Shown piece after piece: positions 15,824 through 23,840 of a DNA stretch of 64,000 bases. Within the stretch, counting starts at the first letter, position 1, and each line of letters begins with the position of its first letter. The position numbers and the translations under genes are program-made. The notes below the pieces were generated by a model. It ran no database searches. It saw only the letters and a list, made by a program, of their open reading frames with translations, and was not told where the DNA came from. This DNA is from Cryobacterium roopkundense (lineage in GTDB: Bacteria; Actinomycetota; Actinomycetes; Actinomycetales; Microbacteriaceae): the NCBI RefSeq assembly GCF_014200405.1, contig NZ_JACHBQ010000001.1, positions 2,976,001 through 3,040,000 on the forward strand. The letters are read 5' to 3'.

Positions 15824-16459
15824 TTAGTCGGTTCGGCAGGTCATCTCGTACACGTCGTCGAATGAGGCGCGAACCCGCTCCGACAGGGAGGGCGTGCCGC
15901 TCCCGTCAGCCCAGCATTGCCAGGCGTGCCGGATCGCCGCCGCTGCCACCAGGGTGAACAACAGCGCACGCTCCTCGAGCCGAACCGGGTTCTCGGCGAG
16001 GCCCGGATCATCCCGCAGAAATCGCTGAATCACGATCTGCCGCAGCTGCGCCTCGAAGTCGCGTAGGGTGGCCATCCGCATGCCGAACAGATAGGTGCTG
16101 TCTTTCATCACCTCGCGGCGCAGCTGGTAGAGCTCGTGGTCGTCTTCCGTGCGCTCCATGTTGGCCGCGAGCAGGGTGGCCAGCTGCGTGAGCATGTCGC
16201 CGTGCGGGCCGCCGTTCACGAAGGCCTGCACGTCGTCAGCGGATGCAATGCCGGGCGCGTCCCCTACGAACGCCGCGTCCTTGGACGGAAAGTAATTAAA
16301 AAACGTTCGCGCCGACACGTTCGCCACCCGGCTGATGTCGTCGACCGTGACCTTCTCAATGCCGTGTTCCTTGGCGAGGGTCAGGACGGCCAGCTGGATG
16401 GCCCGATGCGTGGCGCGACGCTTGCGTTCGCGAAGGCCAGGCTGTTGAGGGTGCGGCAT
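15824..16459 (-). CDS. TetR/AcrR family transcriptional regulator
   Basis: A 211-residue regulator with an N-terminal DNA-binding domain (LRERKRRATHRAIQLAVLTL) and the HTH VTVDDISRVANVSARTFFNYF at about residues 37-57. An all-helical effector domain follows. The ATG at 16459 is followed by a short basic tail, as usual for the family. It is read away from nothing obvious: upstream lies a peptidase gene on the same strand (its 3' end), downstream a tRNA. Its target is therefore not evident from context. Confidence 0.9.
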   Translation of the reverse strand: MPHPQQPGLRERKRRATHRAIQLAVLTLAKEHGIEKVTVDDISRVANVSARTFFNYFPSKDAAFVGDAPGIASADDVQAFVNGGPHGDMLTQLATLLAANMERTEDDHELYQLRREVMKDSTYLFGMRMATLRDFEAQLRQIVIQRFLRDDPGLAENPVRLEERALLFTLVAAAAIRHAWQCWADGSGTPSLSERVRASFDDVYEMTCRTD

Positions 16460-16524
16460 GCTTGATTATTTCATAGCGTGCAATTGTACACAAAGCCCGC
16501 CGTGCTGAGCGCGAGTCGCCGCCA

Positions 16525-18060
16525 TCAGCACATCGGATCGGCGTCGGGAACGATTCCCTTCACGAGGTAATTGTTTACCGCGTCGTTCACGCACTGGCTG
16601 CCCTTGTTGTACGCGGTGTGCCCCTCCCCCTGGAACGTCACCAGAGTGCCGCTGTCGAGCTGCTTCGAGAGACTTTCGGCCCAGGCGTACGGCGTGGCCG
16701 GGTCGTTCGTGGTACCCACCACGAGAATCGGGGCGGCGCCCTGCGCGTGGATTTCGTCCCGCTCCCCGGTGAACGTGTACGGCCAGTTGGCGCAGCCGAT
16801 GTCGCCGAAGCTCATGTACTTGCCGATGATCGGCGCCGCGGCCTCAATCTCCGCGGCCTGCGCCCGCATGGCCGCGGGGTCGTCGTTGTAGGCATAGTCC
16901 ACGCAGTTGATCGCCGAGAAGGCCTCGCTCGAGTTATCGAGGTACGTGCCGTCGGCCTGGCGACCGTTGTACGAATCCGCCAGCTGGAAGGCATCCGTCG
17001 CGTCGTTCTTCATGACGCTCTGGAACATTGTGGTGAGCAGCGGCCAGGCCGCCTGCTGGTACAGCGGGTAGATGATCGCCGTGAGCAGGGCGTTCGACCC
17101 GAGCTGACGTCCGTCGCTGTTGGTGAGCGGGCTGACATCAACGGATGCCAGCAGCGCGGATACCGTGGCCATCGAGTCGTCCACACTGCCGCGGAAGGCA
17201 CAGTCCGTGCCCGCCAGGCAGTCGGTGAGGTAGGCGCGCAGCGCGTTCTCGAAGCCCTTCGCCTGCAGTTCGGTCACCTCGTAGTTCGTGGTGGACGGGT
17301 CGAGGGCACCGTCGAGGGCGAGGCGGCCGACCTTGTCGGGGAATAGCTCGGCGAACGTGGCACCGAGGTAGGTTCCGTAGGAGTAGCCGAGGTAGTTGAG
17401 CTTCGCGTCGCCGAGCACGGCGCGCAGCAGATCCAGGTCGCGGGCGGCGCTCTCCGTGTCGACGTGTTCGAGCAGGGCGCCCGTGTTCGCGGCGCACGCC
17501 GCCCCGAAGGCTGCCGAGGATGCCTCGAGTTCGGCGATCCAGGCATCTGTTCCCCGCGCGGCCGTGGTGAGACCGTAGAGGTATTCATCCATGTCGGCCG
17601 GCTCGTAGCAGGCCACCGACGAGGACCGGCCCACGCCGCGGGGGTCGAAGCCGACAACGTCGAAGCTCGCCTGCAGCGTGTCGTCCGTGACGAAATCGAG
17701 GGACGTCTTCACGATGTCGTAGCCCGACGCACCGGGGCCGCCGGGGTTCACGAGCAGGGAGCCGACGCGCTCACCGCCGGTCGCCGGGTGCCGCACGAGG
17801 GCGAGGTTCACGTCACCGGCGCTCGGGTCGCCGTAGTCGAGTGGAGCCGTGGCGGTGGTGCACTGCATTCCCTCGCCGCAGTCGTTCCACTTCAAGACCT
17901 GGCTGTAGAAGGGCTCGAGGGCCGCGTCAACCGATTCACCGGTGGGCGTGGAGGTGCTCGGGGCCTCCTGGGGCATGAACGCCGAGACGCAGCCGCTCAG
18001 GCCGAGCGTGAGCACGACCGCACCGGCAACGGCCGTGATCAGTCGGGTTCGGTTTGTCAT
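16525..18060 (-). CDS. Secreted lipoprotein alpha/beta hydrolase, tripeptidyl-peptidase (TAP)-like
   Basis: A 511-residue exported hydrolase. The signal peptide ends in the lipobox LSGC with Cys 24. An oxyanion segment LVNPGGPGASG (residues 103-113) precedes the nucleophile elbow GYSYG with Ser 227. The charge-relay acid and base are expected in TTNDPATPY and GEGHTAY near the C-terminus, within a TAP-like C-terminal domain. Family members release tripeptides or dipeptides outside the cell. It lies 21 bp downstream of holB on the same strand, but a functional link is unlikely. Confidence 0.92.
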   Translation of the reverse strand: MTNRTRLITAVAGAVVLTLGLSGCVSAFMPQEAPSTSTPTGESVDAALEPFYSQVLKWNDCGEGMQCTTATAPLDYGDPSAGDVNLALVRHPATGGERVGSLLVNPGGPGASGYDIVKTSLDFVTDDTLQASFDVVGFDPRGVGRSSSVACYEPADMDEYLYGLTTAARGTDAWIAELEASSAAFGAACAANTGALLEHVDTESAARDLDLLRAVLGDAKLNYLGYSYGTYLGATFAELFPDKVGRLALDGALDPSTTNYEVTELQAKGFENALRAYLTDCLAGTDCAFRGSVDDSMATVSALLASVDVSPLTNSDGRQLGSNALLTAIIYPLYQQAAWPLLTTMFQSVMKNDATDAFQLADSYNGRQADGTYLDNSSEAFSAINCVDYAYNDDPAAMRAQAAEIEAAAPIIGKYMSFGDIGCANWPYTFTGERDEIHAQGAAPILVVGTTNDPATPYAWAESLSKQLDSGTLVTFQGEGHTAYNKGSQCVNDAVNNYLVKGIVPDADPMC

Positions 18061-18081
18061 CGGAATTCCTTTGGTCGGGCG

Positions 18082-19233
18082 TCAGCGCCGGATGGCGGAC
18101 ACGAGCATGGCCTCGAGGGCCAGGGCCGGTGCCACATTGGACTGGATTCTGGTGCGGGCCAGCGCGATGGCATCCATTGTGGCCACGGTAGCTGCGGGCG
18201 AGCTGGATGTCGATGCGTGCCGCAGGTCCGCGCTGAGTTCGAGGTTGATCACGGACTGCTCGCGGCCGAGCTGCACCATCATCACGTCGCGGTAGAGCGA
18301 CGCGAGGTCCACCAGGATACGGTCGATGCCGTCGCGCAGGCTGCGCACCGCGCGTCGCTTCTGGTCGTCTTCGAGCGCCTTGATCTGGCTGCGCAGCCCC
18401 GCGGGCACAGACTGCCCCGGTTCGACGCCGAGGGAGCGCAGCACGCCCTCGCGCTCCGCGGCGTCTCGTTCGATCGTGATTGCCTTCGCGTCGTCGCCCG
18501 CGATAGCCAGCAGTCGCGCCGCAGCATGCACCGCCATCGACACCGAGCGGATGCCGAGGGCCGTTCGCAGGGTCTCCTCGCGCCGCTGCCGCGCCTCGGG
18601 GTTCGTGGCGAGGCGCCGGGCCATGCCGATGTGGCTCTGCGCGAGTCGCGCCGACAGTTCGGCGATGGCCGGGTCTACCCCGTCGCGCTTCACGAGCAGG
18701 TCGGCGACGTCGTCGATGCTGGGTACGCGCAGCCGCACTGTGCGCACGCGGGAGCGGATGGTGGGCAGCAGGTCGGCTTCGCTCGGCGCGCAGAGGATCC
18801 ACACAGTGCGCTCCGGCGGTTCCTCGAGTGCCTTGAGCAGCACGTTGGAGGTGCGCTCCACCATGCGGTCGGCGTCTTCGACCACGATCACCCGGTAGCG
18901 GCCCACCGAGGGCGAGTATTGGGAGCGGGCGACGGCCTCTTTCACGGTGGCCATCTTGATGATGACCCCGTCGGTGGTGAGCACGCTGAGGTCTGGGTGG
19001 GTGCGTGCCTCGACCTGGCGGATGGCGTCGCGGTCGCCTTCGGGCGTGCCCGGGCACAGCAGGGCGGCGGCGAACGCGAAGGCGAGGTTGGAGCGGCCGG
19101 AACCGGGCGGCCCCGTAATGAGCCACGCGTGAGTCATCGACCCACGGGCCTCGTCGGCCGTTTCCCCGCTGGCGGCGGCGCGAAAAATCTCGATGGCCTC
19201 AGCCTGTCCCGTCAGGTTCTCCCACACTGCCAT
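18082..19233 (-). CDS. holB: DNA polymerase III subunit delta'
   Basis: A 383-residue clamp-loader subunit. The AAA+ P-loop at residues 41-48, GPPGSGRS, has Arg in place of the catalytic Lys, common in delta' proteins, which do not hydrolyse ATP efficiently. The sensor region follows as VVEDADRMVERTSNVLLKALEEPP and SRVRTVRLRVP. In actinobacteria the usual order is topA-tmk-holB. Here about 4.6 kb of regulator and low-complexity genes separate tmk from holB, so the block has been split. Confidence 0.93.
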   Translation of the reverse strand: MAVWENLTGQAEAIEIFRAAASGETADEARGSMTHAWLITGPPGSGRSNLAFAFAAALLCPGTPEGDRDAIRQVEARTHPDLSVLTTDGVIIKMATVKEAVARSQYSPSVGRYRVIVVEDADRMVERTSNVLLKALEEPPERTVWILCAPSEADLLPTIRSRVRTVRLRVPSIDDVADLLVKRDGVDPAIAELSARLAQSHIGMARRLATNPEARQRREETLRTALGIRSVSMAVHAAARLLAIAGDDAKAITIERDAAEREGVLRSLGVEPGQSVPAGLRSQIKALEDDQKRRAVRSLRDGIDRILVDLASLYRDVMMVQLGREQSVINLELSADLRHASTSSSPAATVATMDAIALARTRIQSNVAPALALEAMLVSAIRR

Positions 19234-19263
19234 GATCCAAGGCTACCTTTTACGACCGACAGT

Positions 19264-19297
19264 GCCTCACGGGTGAGGCAGATGAGAGTCTTCTCAT
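19264..19297. promoter_or_regulatory. Two palindromes upstream of the polyAsp gene
   Basis: GCCTCAC-GG-GTGAGGC (19264-19279) is followed by TGAGAGTCTTCTCA (19283-19296). The second matches 12 of 14 positions of the dyad at 20867-20880, upstream of the VAS-repeat gene. They are likely binding sites of a shared regulator, possibly the adjacent response regulator. Confidence 0.5.
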
Positions 19298-19341
19298 GAT
19301 GGCCTTCGAGACATGTGCGCCGCATCCACCAGACTGGAGGA

Positions 19342-19647
19342 ATGCAGATCCTCTGGAAGGCCGTGCTGGGAGCCGGCATACTGGCGACCCTCGGGGCCGC
19401 TTCCTTTGGCGCTGTCACCCTCGCATCCGCTCTCGCCCTGGACGACGAGCCGGGCCTCGTGCAGCTGATCGAACCCGTCGTCACGACGAGCCACCCCGCG
19501 GTCGGCCAGACAGTGGAGCCGACCGCCGCCCCCGGGGTGCCCGTCGTGGTGCCGCCGGCCGGATCTCAGGACATCGTGGACCCTGGGGACGATGACGACG
19601 ACGACGACGACATCGACGACGACGACGACAGTGACGACGACGACTGA
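19342..19647 (+). CDS. Small membrane-anchored or secreted protein with polyAsp tail
   Basis: A 101-residue protein. The first 30 residues form one hydrophobic helix (LGAGILATLGAASFGAVTLA) that is either a signal peptide or an anchor. A Pro/Val-rich linker follows, then an acidic tail of more than 15 Asp, broken only by Ile and Ser. ACTGGAGGA precedes the ATG. The acidic tail would be outside the cell and could bind Ca or other cations. The GAC repeat is read a second time, in another frame, as Thr codons at the start of the next gene. I do not recognise a family. Confidence 0.7.
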   Translation: MQILWKAVLGAGILATLGAASFGAVTLASALALDDEPGLVQLIEPVVTTSHPAVGQTVEPTAAPGVPVVVPPAGSQDIVDPGDDDDDDDDIDDDDDSDDDD

Positions 19648-20869
19648 TCCCGCCGCGCCGCTGGCGGACGCCGCAGACGTGCTCGAAGCCGTCGCCGAGT
19701 CGGTCGGCATGGCGCTCGTGTCGTTTCGGCGTTTCAGTCTGGAGACAACGGCGCGCGGATTCGCCGCCGGGTATGAGCTGCAACTCGAGTCCGCCGAGGA
19801 CCGGCCTGAAACCCACACTGTGTACCTCGAGTCCAATCCCACTCGTCGAGAGCGGGCCGGCGTGCTCACATTTCATGACGAGGAATCCGGCGAGAGCATC
19901 GCCGCGTGGCTGTACCCAAACGACCCCGAGCTGCCGGCGCTCGCGGCGGCCGTCTACCCACAGGCCGCCGCCGTTCTGCTGGGCAGGCTCGGACTCACCC
20001 CCAGCGACCTTGAGCTCAGCGTCGCCGCGTACCGGCCGGGCAAACGCGCCGTCGTGCGCCTCGTCGCGCCGGAGTTCACCGTGTATCTCAAGGTGGTGCG
20101 TCCGGCAGCCGCAGCGGCTCTGCACGCCCGACATGAACTCTGGATCGGCCACGGAATTCCGGTTCCGCGCAGCCTGGGCTGGAGCGCGGACGGCTTCATC
20201 GCCCTGTCCGCCGTTGCCGGAGTCGAGTCGAGTCAGCTGGTGCACCGCCTGGCGCCCGATGAATTTCTCGACGCTCTCGACGGCCTGACCGACCAGATCA
20301 GGGATATTGCCAGCGTGGGTGATGCGCGCGCGTCGCTTGCGGTGCGCCTGCCCTGGTACCGTGACCGGCTGCTGGCTCTCCTGCCCCAGCACCGCGCCTT
20401 TCTGACGGCGATAGGGGCCGCCATCGAGCTCCTCCGCCTCGCGACCCCGGCCGCGCCGCCTGTGACCATCCACGGCGACCTGCATCTGGGGCAGATCTTC
20501 GTCGACCCGCGGCAGGTCCACAGCGCAGCGCGCATCACGGGTGTGCTGGACATCGACACCGCAGGTCTCGGCGACCCTGCCGACGATGCGGCCGCGCTCT
20601 ATGCGCACCTCCTGGTGTCGGCGATGCACCACGAAGCACGGGGTGACGACTCCCTCGCATCCGCGTGCCGTACGCTCGCAGACCGCGCCCGCGGCCGGTG
20701 GGCCGACCGCACCGACCCTGGCTTCGCCGACCGTGCCAGGTTCATCTCCGCGACCCACCTTCTCGGCCACGCCCTCGGCCTGAGCCTGCACAGCGCCGCC
20801 CTGCTCCACGCGGCCGGCGAACTCGTTCACGTGACGCCCCCCACTGACACCGACGGCGCCGCAATATGA
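19631..20869 (+). CDS. Maltokinase/aminoglycoside-phosphotransferase-like kinase
   Basis: A 412-residue protein if started at the GTG at 19631, which overlaps the polyAsp gene by 17 bp. A start at 19592 would add a run of Thr. The kinase C-lobe is clear: catalytic HGDLHLGQIF near residues 281-290 and the metal-binding LDIDTAG near 306-312. The HLGQ variant of the HGDxHxxN loop is typical of maltokinase-like (Pep2/Mak) proteins. The N-terminal lobe is divergent (AYRPGKRAVVRL; TVYLKVVRP). The substrate is unknown. It is probably co-transcribed with the polyAsp gene and ends within the dyad upstream of the VAS-repeat gene. Confidence 0.75.
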   Translation: MTTTTDPAAPLADAADVLEAVAESVGMALVSFRRFSLETTARGFAAGYELQLESAEDRPETHTVYLESNPTRRERAGVLTFHDEESGESIAAWLYPNDPELPALAAAVYPQAAAVLLGRLGLTPSDLELSVAAYRPGKRAVVRLVAPEFTVYLKVVRPAAAAALHARHELWIGHGIPVPRSLGWSADGFIALSAVAGVESSQLVHRLAPDEFLDALDGLTDQIRDIASVGDARASLAVRLPWYRDRLLALLPQHRAFLTAIGAAIELLRLATPAAPPVTIHGDLHLGQIFVDPRQVHSAARITGVLDIDTAGLGDPADDAAALYAHLLVSAMHHEARGDDSLASACRTLADRARGRWADRTDPGFADRARFISATHLLGHALGLSLHSAALLHAAGELVHVTPPTDTDGAAI

Positions 20870-20880
20870 GAGCCCTCTCA
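20867..20880. promoter_or_regulatory. Dyad TGAGAG-CC-CTCTCA upstream of the VAS-repeat gene
   Basis: A perfect 14-bp palindrome overlapping the stop codon of the kinase gene, 92 bp before the next ATG. It is a near-copy of the site at 19283-19296. Further CTCA-type half-sites follow (TCTCACCTACATCACC, GTGTCTCATG). Confidence 0.5.
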
Positions 20881-20972
20881 CCTACATCACCGAGGTGTCT
20901 CATGCGGGGCCGCGAGTCTTGAGTTACCAGGGACGGACACCACGCCCCACCGACTCACACCAAGGAGACATC

Positions 20973-21428
20973 ATGAACCCGAAGATCAACACCAAGAAGC
21001 GTTGGATTGCCATGGGCGCTGGTTCGATTCTCGGCATCGGCCTGCTGGCCGGTGGCGCAGTCTCGGCCGCGAACGCGTTCGGCATCGAAGACACCGCCGG
21101 TACCTCCACCGGTATGACGGCCGTCAGCACCAACACGCCCTTCGGCGACGACAGCTCGATCTCCTCCGTCTCCGGAAACAACGACACGTCGGCCGGCTTC
21201 ACCTCGGTGGCGTCCGCCGCCAGCGTGGCCTCCGCCGCGAGCGCGTCCGTTGTCACCCCGGCGTCCGTCGCGTCCGTCGCATCCGCGGCGTCAGTCGCCT
21301 CCGTTGCATCAGTCGCCTCCGTTGCATCAGTCGCGTCGGTCGCATCAGTCGCGTCGGTCGCCTCCGTCGCGTCGGTCGCATCCCCGGCCAGCCCCGTGTC
21401 GGTGCAGAGCCCCGCCTCGATCGACTAA
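20973..21428 (+). CDS. Secreted (Val-Ala-Ser)n repeat protein
   Basis: A 151-residue protein with AAGGAG before the ATG. A basic N-terminus (NTKKRWIAMG) and a hydrophobic segment (SILGIGLLAGGAVSAANAFG) form a probable signal peptide. The second half is almost entirely Val-Ala-Ser tripeptides, with some Ala-Ala-Ser, ending in Pro-rich SPASPVSVQSPASID. The coding DNA is a nested 9-bp/18-bp tandem array from about 21260 to 21385, prone to slippage. There is no enzyme motif. A structural, surface or adhesion-like role is conceivable. It faces the convergent response-regulator gene with a hairpin between. Confidence 0.75.
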   Translation: MNPKINTKKRWIAMGAGSILGIGLLAGGAVSAANAFGIEDTAGTSTGMTAVSTNTPFGDDSSISSVSGNNDTSAGFTSVASAASVASAASASVVTPASVASVASAASVASVASVASVASVASVASVASVASVASVASPASPVSVQSPASID

Positions 21429-21453
21429 CGACGCCGGTACAGCAGCAGTGACG

Positions 21454-21479
21454 GGCCCTGGGCACCCGCCCGGGGCCTT
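21454..21479. terminator. Hairpin between the VAS-repeat gene and the response regulator
   Basis: GGCCCTGGGC-ACCC-GCCCGGGGCC, a 10-bp GC-rich stem with one G.T pair, followed by TT. It separates two convergent genes and probably ends transcription of the VAS gene. Confidence 0.6.
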
Positions 21480-21501
21480 CTGCGTGGTGCCGCTCGGCGG
21501 A

Positions 21502-22158
21502 CTATTTCAGCCGATAGCCCATCCCACGCACAGTCTCAATGCGTTCGTGCCCGAATTTGGCGCGCAGGTAGCGTACGTACACGTCGACAACGTTGGAGCC
21601 AGGGTCGAAGTCGTAGCCCCAGACCCGGCTCAGCAGCTGTTCTCGGCTGAGCACCTGGTCGGGATGACGCAAAAATTCCTCGGTCAGCGCGAATTCCCGG
21701 GCCGACAGTTCCACCACGCGGTCGCCAACGGTGGCGCGCCTCGTGCGCAGGTCGAGCGACAGCTCCCCGTGCGTGAGCCCCGTGGGGGTGCTCTGCTGCG
21801 CGTCGCGCAGTCGCAAGCGGATGCGTGCGAGCAGCTCATCGAACTTGAACGGCTTCGCGAGATAGTCGTCGGCTCCCCCGTCGAGCCCCGTCACCATGTC
21901 TTCGACCGCGGATCGGGCCGTGAGCATGATGATCGGCAGGGGTAGCTGCTCCGCCCGAATGCGCTTCATCACCTCGAAGCCATCGATACCCGGCAGGCCG
22001 ACGTCGAGCAGCAAGAGATCGAAGGTTCCCGACTGGGCGTAGCTGACGGCGTCGAGGCCGTTGCCCACGACGGTCGGACTGTACCCGGCCGCGCGCAGGC
22101 CCTTGCTCACGAACAGGGCGATTCGGGCCTCGTCCTCGGCCACGAGAATGCTCGTCAC
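21502..22158 (-). CDS. OmpR/PhoB-family response regulator
   Basis: A 218-residue two-domain regulator. The receiver domain has the acidic pair EDE (residues 8-10), phospho-acceptor Asp 52 in LLLLDVGLPG, and the conserved Lys in AKPFKFDELL. A C-terminal winged helix ends in TVRGMGYRL, the standard OmpR signature. The GTG start at 22158 overlaps the histidine kinase stop (GTGA), so the pair is translationally coupled. The oppositely oriented polyAsp, kinase and VAS genes are its likely local targets, given the shared palindromes. Confidence 0.93.
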   Translation of the reverse strand: MTSILVAEDEARIALFVSKGLRAAGYSPTVVGNGLDAVSYAQSGTFDLLLLDVGLPGIDGFEVMKRIRAEQLPLPIIMLTARSAVEDMVTGLDGGADDYLAKPFKFDELLARIRLRLRDAQQSTPTGLTHGELSLDLRTRRATVGDRVVELSAREFALTEEFLRHPDQVLSREQLLSRVWGYDFDPGSNVVDVYVRYLRAKFGHERIETVRGMGYRLK

Positions 22159-23657
22159 GACGCACCCACGGCGGTCGAACCCGGTGTATCGACAACGTCG
22201 ACCGTGCGCCGCGGGACCAGCAGTCCGAAGCGCGAACCTGCCGGTGACGTGGTGAGGTTGACGTACCCGCCGTGGGCGCGCGCTATGGCGTCCACAATGG
22301 GCAGGCCGAGTCCGGAGCCTTCCACACCCCGCCCCGTGTCGACGCGCCCGAAGCGCTCGAAGATGCGGGCTTTCGCCTCGGCGGGAACGCCGGGGCCGTG
22401 GTCGGCGACCCAGAATTCCACCGCATCGGCGTGTTCGGTGCTGCCGACGGTGATGACGGTACCGGCCGCCGAATGTTTGGCCGCATTGTTGGCCAGCTGC
22501 AGGAGCGCCTGGGTGAGCCGGGCCGCGTCGATGGGCACCACGGCGTAGGCCCGTTCCGCGAGCACCCACTCGTGCCCCGGGATGGCGCTCACCTTCTGAA
22601 AAATCTGTTCGGTGAGATCCGCGGCATCCGTCGGCACCCGGGTGAGGTCGTCGCGCCGGGCGTCGGCGAGCGATTCGATGTCGTCAATGAGGCCGCTCAT
22701 GCGGTCGAGCTCATCGATGGCGATGTCACGCGCGGCGGCCACATCCGTGGGATTCTGCGGGTCGACGAGTTCGAGGTGGCCACGCACGATAGTGATCGGC
22801 GTCTTCAGCTCGTGCCGCACGTCATTCAACAGCTGGCGCTGAGCCGTGATGGAAGCGTCGAGCCGCTCGAGCATGTCGTTCACTGTACGGGTGAGCTCAG
22901 ACACGTCGTCGCGACCCACCACCGGAAGGCGTTCATGCAGGTCTGTTGCCGTGATGCGGGAGGCTGCCGCCCGCAACTGCCGGATCGGACGTAACAGGCG
23001 CCCCGCCACGAACCAGCCCACGAGCGCAATCGCGAGCAGCGCCCCCACGGCCACAGCGGCATAAATCTTGAATGCGCTCGTCAACTCGCCGAGTTCGGCG
23101 TCGAGGTCGAAGGCCGTCACGAAGATTCCGGGATCGCCGACCCCCTCAACGGTGACCGGAGCGGCGATGTAGCGCAGGTTTCCGAGGGTGCTCACGGCAG
23201 TGCCACGCACCACGTTGATGCCGGCCACTTCCGTGACGACGCGGTCGATGAAGGCGGGGTCATCTACGAGGTTGAACGACAGCTCGGTACCGGGAATCAG
23301 CGCCGGATCGCCGTCGATGATTCCGAGCGTGCTCTCGTTGCGTGAGGGCACGAGGCGAGCCATCACGGCCTGCAGCGCCTCCCGGCTCGATCCGTACGTG
23401 GCGTTCGACGCTTCCGGCAGCAGGGTCGTGTCGCCGAGATTCGTGGTTTGCACGCCGGTCACGATGAAGCGAACGCTCTCGATGCTCGCCGCGAGCCGCG
23501 TGTCGACCTCGTGCAGCGCGCGTTCTCGCTGGACGAGGTACGCCGTGCCCCCCGCGACAGTGAGCCCCACGGCGGCCACAAGCAGGATCGCGGTGAGGAT
23601 TCGTACGCGCACCGACCAACCGCGTCGCACGGCCTCGGTCGTACTCTCCCCCGTCAT
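22155..23657 (-). CDS. Membrane sensor histidine kinase
   Basis: A 500-residue sensor. TM1 is at about residues 20-42, followed by an extracytoplasmic domain of about 150 residues and TM2 near 200-222, then HAMP (RLLRPIRQLRAAASRI). The H-box DVRHELKTPITI carries phospho-His 282. The N box is LANNAAKHSA and the G boxes are DHGPGVP and GSGLGLPIV. The extracytoplasmic sensor domain has no recognisable ligand motif. It is upstream of its response regulator in one operon and inserted between tmk and holB. Confidence 0.93.
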   Translation of the reverse strand: MTGESTTEAVRRGWSVRVRILTAILLVAAVGLTVAGGTAYLVQRERALHEVDTRLAASIESVRFIVTGVQTTNLGDTTLLPEASNATYGSSREALQAVMARLVPSRNESTLGIIDGDPALIPGTELSFNLVDDPAFIDRVVTEVAGINVVRGTAVSTLGNLRYIAAPVTVEGVGDPGIFVTAFDLDAELGELTSAFKIYAAVAVGALLAIALVGWFVAGRLLRPIRQLRAAASRITATDLHERLPVVGRDDVSELTRTVNDMLERLDASITAQRQLLNDVRHELKTPITIVRGHLELVDPQNPTDVAAARDIAIDELDRMSGLIDDIESLADARRDDLTRVPTDAADLTEQIFQKVSAIPGHEWVLAERAYAVVPIDAARLTQALLQLANNAAKHSAAGTVITVGSTEHADAVEFWVADHGPGVPAEAKARIFERFGRVDTGRGVEGSGLGLPIVDAIARAHGGYVNLTTSPAGSRFGLLVPRRTVDVVDTPGSTAVGAS

Positions 23658-23748
23658 GTGTCAAGTATCGCTGATCTGGCCTGACAAACGCCCCCGGGGC
23701 GACGCAGCATCCGCTTCGCTCGATTCCCGCCCTGCTCCGGCTGTCTCC

Positions 23749-23830
23749 CGAATTCGACGGAGATTCTGGCCAGAACAGGCCGCTGAACCGCGCAAACCGA
23801 GCTTAACCGCCGAAATCTCCGTCGAATTCG
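23749..23830. repeat. 17-bp perfect inverted repeat between tmk and the histidine kinase
   Basis: CGAATTCGACGGAGATT at 23749-23765 is repeated in reverse at 23814-23830, with a 48-bp spacer that itself contains GGCC...GGCC. The right arm ends 11 bp after the tmk stop. There is no T-run. It could be a processing or termination structure of the topA-tmk operon, or a mobile-element scar. Confidence 0.65.
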
Positions 23831-23840
23831 CGGGGCGGGG

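Noticed and set aside
17464..19299. Long plus-strand frame opposite the TAP lipoprotein and holB
   Set aside because: It is antisense to well-supported genes, with His/Arg/Gly-rich composition and no recognisable domains.
21250..21385. CRISPR array
   Set aside because: Tandem 9/18-bp units code for Val-Ala-Ser without spacers. The 48122 array also lacks spacers. No cas genes are present in the window.
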